Shown in pieces: positions 9,225 to 17,163 of a stretch of 64,000 nt of DNA. The stretch is from Streptomyces sp. GS7 (GTDB lineage Bacteria; Actinomycetota; Actinomycetes; Streptomycetales; Streptomycetaceae), in NCBI RefSeq assembly GCF_009834125.1, contig NZ_CP047146.1, forward strand, positions 3,899,501 to 3,963,500. The letters run 5' to 3'. The translations under genes were made by a program, and so were the position numbers. Below the pieces are notes generated by a model. The model saw only the letters and a program-made list of their open reading frames with translations. It made no database searches and was not told the origin of the DNA. Every line of letters starts with the position of its first letter. The first letter of the stretch is position 1.

Positions 9225-9863
9225 TCAGTTACAGCAGGAGGGCTTGCAGTGCTCAACCGTGACGTCGTCGATGACCGGTCCGGTGGGGCTGTGGGGAGTG
9301 GTGCTGGCGAAGCCCAGGGTCGTGGAGGTGCCGCGCGCGACGAAGGTCACCTGCCGCCGCACGTAGCCCATGTTCGTCTCGGACTTGCCGGTGACGTCGA
9401 AGGAGAAGTCCTGGACGTTCTGTCCGTCGATGAGGACCTTGCCTGTCTTCATGGCCGGGCGGTGGTCGAGTTGGGGGTTGCCGGCGAGTGAGTAGCTGAC
9501 CGTGTACGTGGTACCGGGAGTGGTGGCGAAGGTCTGGGCCACGGCCCCCGGGTCGTTGCCGTTGAGGTCGAGGGACTGGTCTCCTTCCGCCGCGTCCCAG
9601 TAGCCGGCGCCGATCAGGTCGACCGTCCCACTGGTGACCTTCCACGGGCCGATGGACTGCCCGGCCGCGTATTCGTCGAAGGTCTTCGGCTTGACCGACG
9701 GGTATTCGAAGCTGCCGTCGTCGAAGTGGCTGACGGCGGCCGGCGACGCGGCCGGGCGGCTCGCCTGGGTGCGGCTGTGTGCCGGGGCCGCCATCGCGGT
9801 GCCGGTACCGGCGAGAAGAGCGACGGCCGTGACGGCGGTGGCCGGGATGAGCAGGGTACGCAT
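9225..9863 (-). CDS. Secreted DUF642 / choice-of-anchor C family protein
   Basis: A 212-aa exported protein. The N-terminus is a signal peptide (positive start MRTLL, hydrophobic core, cleavage likely after AMA-AP near 26-28). From about 50 to the end is one DUF642-type beta-sandwich: DGSFEYPSV, GPWKVTSGTVDLIG, GDQSLDLNG, VAQTFATTPGTTYTVSYSLAGN, then IDDVTVEHC. DUF642 folds resemble carbohydrate-binding modules. The protein ends with a Cys-rich tail (HCKPSCCN). Its domain is a clear relative of the C-terminal domain of the sigma-factor fusion at 11045-12907. GAGAGGACCCC supports the ATG. It is divergent from the LuxR-type gene, which may control it. Confidence 0.85.
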   Translation of the reverse strand: MRTLLIPATAVTAVALLAGTGTAMAAPAHSRTQASRPAASPAAVSHFDDGSFEYPSVKPKTFDEYAAGQSIGPWKVTSGTVDLIGAGYWDAAEGDQSLDLNGNDPGAVAQTFATTPGTTYTVSYSLAGNPQLDHRPAMKTGKVLIDGQNVQDFSFDVTGKSETNMGYVRRQVTFVARGTSTTLGFASTTPHSPTGPVIDDVTVEHCKPSCCN

Positions 9864-10152
9864 GGGGTCCTCTCGGATGATCGCTGTGCAGCGATGTGCC
9901 TGAACTTCGGTGCGGACGGCCGCTGCCGGGTGGCAGGGCCAGCTCGCTCACCCCAGAGTCGGCCGTGTCGATCGTGGCCGAACAGGCTTACCAGGGCGGC
10001 TCTTTGGGCGGCTCCACCCCGACGTTCGGGTGCCCCGGCAGCGGCGACCGCGTGTTAAGTCCACGTTGAGTGGTGGCTCAGCGGGTTCCGGATCCTTGTC
10101 TCACGGGGCGCCGCACCAATGCCGGCGTCGAGGTGCGCGTTGAGGAGCATGG

Positions 10153-10776
10153 ATGGACCGGATTCCGGTGTGTGTCCGCGCGGATGACCCGATCTCGCAG
10201 GTCGGGGTGGTCGGCGCACTCAGACCGAGACCAGAGGTGCAGGTGGTTGCCGACACGGACCTGGACGAGGCGAAGGTGGCCCTTGTCGTCACGGCCGGGG
10301 TGAGCGAACACAGCCTGAAGGTCCTGCGGTCGGTCGGCCAGGCGAGCAAGGCGAGGCTGGTGCTGGTCCCCACGGAGATCGACGAGTCCGAGCTGGTGAC
10401 CGCGGCGGAGGTGGGGGTGGTCGGGGTGGTCCGGCGTGGCGAGGCCACCCCCGAGCGGCTGGTCACGGTGGTCCGCTCGGCTGCCGCGGGGGAGGGAGCC
10501 CTACCACCGGACCTGCTGGGCCGGCTGCTCGGCCAGGTCGGCCGCGCACAGCGGCAGGTGCTGGGGCCCCGCGGGCTGACCTTCAACAACCTCACGGAGC
10601 GGGAGTCGGAGGTGCTGCGGCTGGTCGCCGACGGGTTCGACACCGCCGAGGTCGCCACCAGGCTCGCGTACTCGCCACGTACGGTGAAGCAGGTCCTGCA
10701 CGACATCCAGATCCGCTTCCAACTCCGCAACCGCTGCCATGCCGTCGCCTACGCGATCCGGCACGGCCTGATCTGA
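10153..10776 (+). CDS. LuxR/NarL-type response regulator-like transcription factor
   Basis: A 207-aa DNA-binding regulator. The N-terminal 120 residues have the secondary structure of a receiver domain but lack the usual acidic pocket and phospho-acceptor Asp context, so it is probably an atypical, phosphorylation-independent receiver. The C-terminus is a LuxR helix-turn-helix: LTERESEVLRLVADGFDTAE, then YSPRTVKQVLHDI near 160-185. GAGGAG lies 7 bases before the ATG. The stop codon lies inside a 12-bp tandem repeat. It sits between the secreted DUF642 gene and the sigma/DUF642 fusion gene and may regulate either. Confidence 0.85.
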   Translation: MDRIPVCVRADDPISQVGVVGALRPRPEVQVVADTDLDEAKVALVVTAGVSEHSLKVLRSVGQASKARLVLVPTEIDESELVTAAEVGVVGVVRRGEATPERLVTVVRSAAAGEGALPPDLLGRLLGQVGRAQRQVLGPRGLTFNNLTERESEVLRLVADGFDTAEVATRLAYSPRTVKQVLHDIQIRFQLRNRCHAVAYAIRHGLI

Positions 10777-10814
10777 TGCCTGATCTGATGCCTGAGCCGA
10801 TGCCTGATCCGATG
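10767..10814 (+). repeat. Four 12-bp tandem repeats spanning the luxR-type stop codon
   Basis: Four consecutive units of the form CCTGATCTGATG (the third and fourth slightly altered, with GCCG or TCCG in the middle) run across the last codons and stop of the regulator gene. The unit is a multiple of 3, so copy-number change would not shift the frame. Confidence 0.75.
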
Positions 10815-11044
10815 ACCGCCGCGCGGATGTCGGCCGTGCATCCCGGGGCATCCCGGGACCATTGAATTCCCGTCAACTGCCCTTTAGGGCAGGAAGGTTC
10901 GCCCGACGGAGGAAAAAACTCCGGTCCGGGGAACAGCGCTGCGCTCGGTGACTAAGGTTTCTGCCCCTGGTGTCGATGAACGCGGCTGAGGCCGGTGCGT
11001 GCGCCGGCGGGAACGAAGGTGGCGCGGTTGAGGGGTGAACGGCG

Positions 11045-12907
11045 ATGACAAGGGTTCCGAGGCAGGGGACCGGAGGCCTTGGGGAGCCGGAGAAGGGGCA
11101 GGGCGCATCGACGGAACGGTCCGACGCCGAACTCGTCGTGCGCGCCCGGGGCGGGGACGACGCGTCTTTCGTGGTGCTCTACGAGCGGCACTTCGCGTCG
11201 GCCTGCCGTCTGGCCGGTTGCTATGCGTCCAGTCCGGCGGATGCGGAGGACCTCGCCTCCGAGGGGTTCGCCCAGGTGCTCGGCGCCATCCGGGCCGGCG
11301 GCGGCCCGCAGCGGGCCTTTCGCCCGTACGTGCTGACCGTGGTCCGCCGTCTCGCCGCCGGCGACGTGGTGCGGGAGCGGCGCGCCACGCCCACGCCGGA
11401 GGTGGAGGTCTACGCGCCGTTGCTCCCCTTCGAGGATCCGGTGCTGGCCGAGCTGGAGGCGTCGCTGGTCGGGCGCGCGTTTGCCGCGCTGCCCGAGCGG
11501 TGGCAGACCGTGCTGTGGCACACCGAAGTGGAGGGGGAGAGCCCCGCGCAGGTGGCGCCCCGCCTGGGGTTGTCCGCCAACGCGGTTGCCGCACTGGCCT
11601 GCCGCGCCCGCGAAGGGCTGCGCAAGGAGTATCTGCAGGCGCATCTCTCCGAGCAGGAGATGGCACGGGAGTGCCGCAGGTGCGCCGGGAAACTGGCCGC
11701 CTATCTGCGCGGCTCCCTGGGGCCGCGGGAGCGGCGCCGGGTCGAGGAGCACCTCGATGAGTGCGACCGCTGTCCCCGGCTGCTGCTGGAGCTGCGCGAG
11801 GTCTCCGGCCGACTGCGCGCCTTTGTGGCTCCCTTGCTCCTGGGACCGGTGTTCGCCGGGTACTTCGCCTCGCTGGTCGAGGCGTCACCGGACGGGACGG
11901 CGGAGGGAGCGGAGAGCGGACCGGCACAGGAGCAGGCGGACGGACCGGAGAGTCCGGACGGGCAACGGGCGGACAGCGGGCAGCACGTCGACGACGGTGG
12001 CGAACCAGGGCTGCTACCACGCGGCGGAGGCGCGGGGAGCTCGGCCCCCGGCGCCGTCGTCGTCACCCTCGCGGTGGTCGCCGGCCTCACCGTCGTGACC
12101 CTGGCCGCCGCGCTGACCCTGGCGCCCGAGGACCCTGCGCGTCCCCGTACGCAGGGCAGGGCGCCCGTCGCGACGCCTACGCCCGCCCCCTCGTCGGGAC
12201 GGCCGATGCCGTCCGGTCCGGCACCGGCCCCGCCGACGGGGTCCCCGTCGGGCAGCCGGCCGGTCCGGCCGACGCCCGGCCCGGTGAAGAAGACCCCTGA
12301 AGGCACCTTCGGTACCGGAGACGACGGAGCGACCGCCCCCGCGGCACCTCCGGTGCCTCCGGCACCCCCCGTGCCCCCGACATTTCCCACCAACTCGCCC
12401 GAGCCGACGCCCGCTTCGCCGCTGGCCGACGGAGGCTTCGAGTCGCCGGCCGCCGGGTCCCCGGTGGTCGTGTACCGCGCGGGTCAGGCCATCGGGCCGT
12501 GGCAGGTCGTCCAGAACTCCGTGAACCTGGTCCGCTCGGATGCCCTGCGGGCGGCGGAGGGCCAGCAGTCGATCGACCTGAACGGCGATCCGCCCGGCGC
12601 CATCAACGGGGCGATCGCCCAGACCTTCACCACCACGGCCGGCCGCCCGTACACGGTCAGCTTCTCCCTCGCGGGCAACGTCACCTGCGCCCCGGCCGTC
12701 AAGACACTCCGAGTCCAAGTCGACGCGGTGGCCCGGGACTTCTCCTTCGACACCACGGGGCGTTCGGCATCGGACATGGGATGGCGGATCGAGACCGTGC
12801 GGTTCACCGCGCAGGGTGGCCGGACCACGCTGCGGTTCACCAGCACCACCGATCCCGGCAGCCGGTGCGGGCCGGAGATCGACGGTGTCAGGATCGTCAG
12901 GACATAG
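11045..12907 (+). CDS. Fusion: ECF sigma factor, zinc finger, transmembrane segment, extracellular DUF642 domain
   Basis: A 620-aa protein with an unusual architecture. Residues about 28-112 form sigma region 2 (DAELVVRARGGDDASF, then ADAEDLASEGFAQVL). Residues 140-195 form region 4 (FAALPERWQTVLWHTEVEGES, then LSANAVAALACRAREGLR). Residues 205-260 hold an anti-sigma-type zinc finger (C210-x2-C213, H236-x3-C240-x2-C243). A single hydrophobic span lies at about 336-360, followed by about 95 Pro/Thr/Ser-rich residues and then a DUF642 domain at about 458-620 that resembles the secreted protein at 9225-9863. Family knowledge says such zinc fingers bind sigma factors. I infer a membrane-held sigma factor whose outer domain senses a wall or carbohydrate ligand. 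The frame is unbroken, so the fusion is not an assembly artefact visible here. Confidence 0.88.
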   Translation: MTRVPRQGTGGLGEPEKGQGASTERSDAELVVRARGGDDASFVVLYERHFASACRLAGCYASSPADAEDLASEGFAQVLGAIRAGGGPQRAFRPYVLTVVRRLAAGDVVRERRATPTPEVEVYAPLLPFEDPVLAELEASLVGRAFAALPERWQTVLWHTEVEGESPAQVAPRLGLSANAVAALACRAREGLRKEYLQAHLSEQEMARECRRCAGKLAAYLRGSLGPRERRRVEEHLDECDRCPRLLLELREVSGRLRAFVAPLLLGPVFAGYFASLVEASPDGTAEGAESGPAQEQADGPESPDGQRADSGQHVDDGGEPGLLPRGGGAGSSAPGAVVVTLAVVAGLTVVTLAAALTLAPEDPARPRTQGRAPVATPTPAPSSGRPMPSGPAPAPPTGSPSGSRPVRPTPGPVKKTPEGTFGTGDDGATAPAAPPVPPAPPVPPTFPTNSPEPTPASPLADGGFESPAAGSPVVVYRAGQAIGPWQVVQNSVNLVRSDALRAAEGQQSIDLNGDPPGAINGAIAQTFTTTAGRPYTVSFSLAGNVTCAPAVKTLRVQVDAVARDFSFDTTGRSASDMGWRIETVRFTAQGGRTTLRFTSTTDPGSRCGPEIDGVRIVRT

Positions 12908-12936
12908 GTGACAGGACGCCACGGCGTGCCGCCCGG

Positions 12937-14085
12937 TCAGTAGCCGTTGGCAAGGCCGGGGCCGTCGGTGTCGATGCCGAGCGACGCGAGCATCGCGGCG
13001 TACCGGCGGCGGGCCCGCTCGGCGGCGGCGGGCGCGCCGAGACGCCGGTAGGCCCTCACCAGCAGCTGCCACCCCGTGTCGTGGAAGGCATCGATGACCA
13101 GGCACTTCTCGGCTGCGACCACCGCATCCCGAGGGTTGCCGGCGGCGAGTTCCGCGGCGGCCAGCTCCGCGGCCGCGTTGGCCGCCTGCCGCCGGTACAT
13201 CTCCCGGTCGTGCTGGAGCCACTCGGCGGGGCCGTCCTCGGGAAGCAGCTCACCGCTGTAGGAGGCGAGCGCGTCCCGGAGGTCCGCCACGGCCGAGTCG
13301 GTGTCCCCGACCGCGCTCGCCCGCCTGCTCCGGGTGAGCGCGGTCTGGAACGCGAGGGTGTCGAGGTAGGCGTCGGCAGGCAGATTGAGCAGGTAGGCGT
13401 CGCCGGTGCGGACCACCAGCTGCGGCTTACGGCGTTCCCGGTCCGGTTCCAGCAGACCCCGCAGGCTGGAGATGGCCACCTGCAGGTTCGCCGTCGCCGA
13501 AGCGAGTGGGGCATCCGGCCACAGTGCCTCGATCAGCGCCTCCTTGTGCACCGGCCGGCCTGCCCGCATGGCGAGCAGCCGCATCGCGGCACGAGCGCGG
13601 GGACGGATCTTCATCCAGTCGACGATCCGATCCCCGATTGCCATCCGGAATCCGCCGAAGCACCAGATCGCCACGCGGGGTGCGCGTTCCGCACGGTGCG
13701 TGGCGGCCCTTGTCTGCGGCCGTCGCCTGCCGGTGGGGGAGGCGAGGGCGGTCGGTGTGCTCCCACGGTGCTGGCGCGGTCGGGCGCCGGATTCGAGGGC
13801 CGTCGGCCGGCCGTCGGCGTCGAGCACGGACAGCAGGCGCCGGGCCGCCGCGGGACGGGCATCGGCGTCAGGTTCATCGGCATCGGGTTCATGGGCATCC
13901 GGTTCGCGGGCATCGGCCGCCTCGGCCCCCTGGATCAGACGCAGGGCGATCCCGAGCAGCCAGAGCCCGACGTCGACCGTGGGGACGTCGGTCGGTTCAG
14001 GTCCGTCGGAGCGGTGATCGGCTCCCTCGCCGACGAGGTGGTATCCGGGTCCGTCCGCGGCGGGCTCAGGTGCGGCGGCACTCAT
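12937..14085 (-). CDS. SARP/BTAD-type transcriptional activator
   Basis: A 382-aa regulator. A winged-helix OmpR-like DNA-binding domain begins near residue 150 (VAIWCFGGFRMAIGD, then KEALIEALWPDA and ANLQVAISSLRGLL). It is followed by a bacterial transcriptional activation domain of TPR-like helices (about 245-375; AYLDTLAFQTAL, AEWLQHDREMYRRQ, DTGWQLLVRAYRRLG). The N-terminal 140 residues include a hydrophobic stretch (VDVGLWLLGIALRLI) and an acidic repeat EPDAHEPDADEPDAD, then a charged linker. This resembles the membrane-associated LysM-BTAD proteins of Streptomyces with the LysM part missing. The start codon has no clear ribosome site, so the N-terminus is uncertain. It converges on the sigma-fusion gene, 29 bp apart. 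Confidence 0.82.
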   Translation of the reverse strand: MSAAAPEPAADGPGYHLVGEGADHRSDGPEPTDVPTVDVGLWLLGIALRLIQGAEAADAREPDAHEPDADEPDADARPAAARRLLSVLDADGRPTALESGARPRQHRGSTPTALASPTGRRRPQTRAATHRAERAPRVAIWCFGGFRMAIGDRIVDWMKIRPRARAAMRLLAMRAGRPVHKEALIEALWPDAPLASATANLQVAISSLRGLLEPDRERRKPQLVVRTGDAYLLNLPADAYLDTLAFQTALTRSRRASAVGDTDSAVADLRDALASYSGELLPEDGPAEWLQHDREMYRRQAANAAAELAAAELAAGNPRDAVVAAEKCLVIDAFHDTGWQLLVRAYRRLGAPAAAERARRRYAAMLASLGIDTDGPGLANGY

Positions 14086-14496
14086 CTCTGGAGGCTGGAG
14101 CGCATGACAGTTGGTATCCACGCCTATTAGTGGCGCGAAGCGCCGCCCTATGACGGCAGAACTCCAAGATTTTTTTCCGGCGTCGGCCCGGTGCCGGCGT
14201 GGCATCGGGCGACCGGCGCCGGATGCTGCGGTGCTACGGCGCTCGGACGTCGACTCTAGGCGCGGGACCGGGCGCCGACAGCCGGCGGGCGGGCGCACTT
14301 TCGGGCGGCCGGGCCACCCCTTGGACCGTTCCGCCGACCGCTGCGGAGGCACCGCCCGGCGCCGAAGATGTAGCGAGACGCCCGCTCGGCGCGGTCCGGT
14401 GACCGCGGAGAAGTGGTGACCGGGCGCCGACGCTGTCGAACAAGCCCTACCAGACACCGGTCCAGCGAGGCCGCGTCGGTGAGAGGACGATCCGCT
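14086..14496. other. Non-coding gap between divergent genes
   Basis: 410 bp between the SARP-type gene (minus) and the small plus-strand gene at 14497. It holds short GC-rich inverted repeats but no convincing gene; one AT-rich patch (GATTTTTTTCC near 14167) could be part of a promoter. Confidence 0.4.
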
Positions 14497-14913
14497 GTGC
14501 GTCTTGTGACCTCCCCGCCACCCGCCCTGCCGACCGCGGTGGACTGCTCGTTACTCGCGGCCGGCGTCGACTGGGACGCCGTCCGCGTACCCCGCGGCGT
14601 GGGTGTGCGCTGCCTGGCCGTCCTCGGCGGGCGCAGCGCCGCCGTGGTCGAGGATCCCCGTGAGTCCGCCCTCTACTGGTTCATCGCCGCGGGCGCATCC
14701 GCTGGTTGGGATGTCGCACACACCCGCCCGCTCGGCACGACCCAGTACCTGGTGGTGCCACCGCTGCACCGAGCGGCGGGCCCCGGGCTGCACTGGCGGA
14801 TCCGTCCCGTCGAGGGCCGGCTGATCACCGATGTACGGGCACTGAGAGCGGCCGTCGAGGGTGTGATCGGGCCTCCTGGCGCTCCCGGTACCTCCGCGCG
14901 GCTCGCCACCTGA
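14497..14913 (+). CDS. Conserved actinobacterial protein of unknown function
   Basis: A 138-aa protein from a GTG with AGAGGAC about 10 bases upstream. The sequence (AAGVDWDAVRVPRGVGVR, ALYWFIAAGASAGWDV, LGTTQYLVVPPL) has no signal peptide or membrane segment. Its alternating hydrophobic strands resemble proteins I recall as conserved hypotheticals in Streptomyces, but I cannot name a domain. A perfect hairpin lies 49 bp after the stop. The frame has strong third-position GC, so it is very likely real. Confidence 0.75.
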   Translation: MRLVTSPPPALPTAVDCSLLAAGVDWDAVRVPRGVGVRCLAVLGGRSAAVVEDPRESALYWFIAAGASAGWDVAHTRPLGTTQYLVVPPLHRAAGPGLHWRIRPVEGRLITDVRALRAAVEGVIGPPGAPGTSARLAT

Positions 14914-15287
14914 GGTGCCGGGAGCGCCCCCAAGCGCCGTCCCACACCCCCGGGGGCGGTTGGTCCGCCCGCAAGCGGGCGGACCGGAAGGCCGTCCCGT
15001 GCCTCTTCCCCGACCTCCACAGGGCAGGAGGCACGGGACGGCTCCCTGCCGAGCGCTCCCGCGCCACGGGGCGAGCCGCCTGCTGGTGGCGCCGGTCACG
15101 CGGGACCCGCGTCCGGCGCCGAGGATTCGACGATCACGGCGCGGTTGCCTTGCCGCCCGGGGCGCCCCACACACCCCCGAATGCCGTAGCCCCGATACAC
15201 CGTCGTACGGGACGGGGCACCGCCCGCAGGCGTGCAGTCCCGTCCGCCGGGCAGCGGCGCGTCCGCGGCGCGTCCCCCGCCGACCTC
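14914..15287. other. Gap between convergent genes
   Basis: 374 bp between convergent genes. It contains a terminator-like hairpin (14962-14985) and otherwise low-complexity GC-rich sequence with no supported gene. Confidence 0.4.
14962..14985. terminator. Perfect hairpin between convergent genes
   Basis: Arms GGTCCGCCCGC / GCGGGCGGACC separated by only AA, between the genes ending at 14913 (plus) and 15288 (minus). Probably a terminator usable in either direction. Confidence 0.75.
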
Positions 15288-16877
15288 TCAGTGCCGCCTG
15301 TGGGTTCCTTGCGCCCCCGGCAGCCAACCCGCCGTAGAGGTACGGAAGATGCTCCCCTCCGGCCTGCCGCCCTTCCGCCGCATGCCGCCCCAGGTACGTC
15401 GCGGAGGGCGGCCGACGAAGGCGCCGAAGAGGCACGCGGCGGCCGTGGCGGCCAGTACCCCCGGCACCATCGCGTAGACACCGGTCCGGAACGGGCCGAG
15501 CAGCGGGTCGATGTACTTCCAGAGCGCCACGGTGAGCGCACCCGTCACGATGCCGGCCATGGCCCCGGCCTTCGTCATCCGCGGCCAGTAGAGCGACAGC
15601 AGGAGCACCGGGCCGAAGGCGGAACCGAAGCCGGCCCAGGCGTAGGCCACGATGTCCAGTACGCCGCCGCCGCTGAGCGCGATCGCATAGGCGACCAGTG
15701 CGACCCCGATCACCGTCCCGCGGGCCACCCACACGAGCGCCGTGTCCGAGACCCGCCGGTTGAGGAACGCACGGAAGAAGTCCTCGGACAGGGACGTCGC
15801 CGACACCAGCAGTTGGCTGTCCGCGGTGGACTTGATCGCGGCGAGTACGGCCACCAGCAGAACGCCGGTGACCCATGGGTTGGACAGCTGCGCGGACAGG
15901 GCGACGTAGGCCAACTCCGGGTTGGCGAGCGGGCGGTGGAGCTGCGCGATCGCGACGAGTCCGGCGAGACTGGCACCGGCCAGGGCGACGATCACCCAGC
16001 TCACACCGATACGCCGGGCCAAGGGGATGTCGTGGGTGCTGCTGATGCCCATGAAGCGGGCCAGGATGTGGGGCTGCCCGAAGTAGCCGAGCCCCCACGC
16101 GAGCATGGAGACCACCGCGATGACGCCGAGGGGTTTGCCGGCGCCCCACTGGCCGCCGGCAAAGCCTGCCTGGGTGCCCATGTCGAGCAGTGACGGGGTC
16201 TTGGCGACGAGCGCCTGGCGCAGCGGGCCGAGGCCCCCGAGCTGCCAGATCCCGATCGCGGGGAGGGCGAATGCCCCGAGGACCATCAGGGCGCCTTGTA
16301 CCGAGTGCGAGGTGCTCACGGCGCGGAAGCCGCCCAGCACGGAATAGGTGACCATCACCACGGCGAAGACGGTGAGGCCGAACTCGAAGCCCGTGCCGAA
16401 GAGTTGACCGACCAGCATGCCGCCCGCGACGAAGCCGCTCGCCACGTAGACGGTGAAGAACACGACGGTGACCGCCGCCGAGACGGTGCGCAACACCCTG
16501 CTGTCGTCCTCGAAGCGTTCTTCCAGGTACGCGGAGAGCGTCACGGAGTTGCTCGCCAACTGGGTGTAGATGCGCAAACGGGGCGCGACCAGCCGCCAGT
16601 TGAGGTACGTACCGATGACCAGTCCGACCGCGATCCACGTGGCACCGATCCCCGCCGCGTACACGGCACCGGGCAGGCCGAGGAACAGCCAGCCGGACAT
16701 GTCGCTGGCTTCGGCGGACAGCGCGGCGATGAAGGCGTTGAGCCGACGGCCGCCGAGGGCGAAGTCGGTGAAGGTCTGGGTCTCCTCGTACACCGCGATG
16801 CCGAAGACGATCATTACGAGGAAGAAGGTCCCGAAGACGAGCATGACCGGCACCATCTGCGTGAGCTGCAATCTCAT
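15288..16877 (-). CDS. putP: Sodium/solute symporter of the SSS family, PutP-like
   Basis: A 529-aa inner-membrane symporter with about 13 hydrophobic segments, as expected for the family. PutP-type signatures are present: ALGGRRLNAFIAALSAEASDMSGWL near 42-66, GLGYFGQPHILARFM near 262-276, and AAIKSTADSQLLVSATSLSEDF near 335-356, which carries the conserved sodium-site serine/threonine region. The family takes up proline with sodium. The ATG is preceded by GGAGAAAAG. The last 40 residues are a charged cytoplasmic tail. It is divergent from a GntR-like regulator, which could control it, though that is only positional evidence. Confidence 0.92.
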   Translation of the reverse strand: MRLQLTQMVPVMLVFGTFFLVMIVFGIAVYEETQTFTDFALGGRRLNAFIAALSAEASDMSGWLFLGLPGAVYAAGIGATWIAVGLVIGTYLNWRLVAPRLRIYTQLASNSVTLSAYLEERFEDDSRVLRTVSAAVTVVFFTVYVASGFVAGGMLVGQLFGTGFEFGLTVFAVVMVTYSVLGGFRAVSTSHSVQGALMVLGAFALPAIGIWQLGGLGPLRQALVAKTPSLLDMGTQAGFAGGQWGAGKPLGVIAVVSMLAWGLGYFGQPHILARFMGISSTHDIPLARRIGVSWVIVALAGASLAGLVAIAQLHRPLANPELAYVALSAQLSNPWVTGVLLVAVLAAIKSTADSQLLVSATSLSEDFFRAFLNRRVSDTALVWVARGTVIGVALVAYAIALSGGGVLDIVAYAWAGFGSAFGPVLLLSLYWPRMTKAGAMAGIVTGALTVALWKYIDPLLGPFRTGVYAMVPGVLAATAAACLFGAFVGRPPRRTWGGMRRKGGRPEGSIFRTSTAGWLPGAQGTHRRH

Positions 16878-17163
16878 CTTTTCTCCGTCGGCGAAGACCG
16901 GTCCCGGCCGGTGTGCGCCGAACCTTCGTCGGGTCCTGGTCGGGAAGTGTGTCGACACATCGTGGAGATTGCCGCACTCCGCGATTCCAGGACTTTAGGA
17001 GAGCGCCCGTCTCTTTGGCAGCCCGCGGGCGGGAGTACTTTCGCGCAACGCGGCTGCCCGAAGAGCCGCCCCCATGGGGGCTGCGTACAGGAGTGCCGGA
17101 CGTGAGCATCTGACACACCGCGCACCACGGCGACGCCGTGCGGTGAACCTCCCAGGAGTCTCC

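Noticed and set aside
14551..17118. 855-aa minus-strand ORF across the PutP gene and its flanks
   Set aside because: Composition is shadow-like (Arg/Gly/Pro-rich) and the true PutP frame lies within it.
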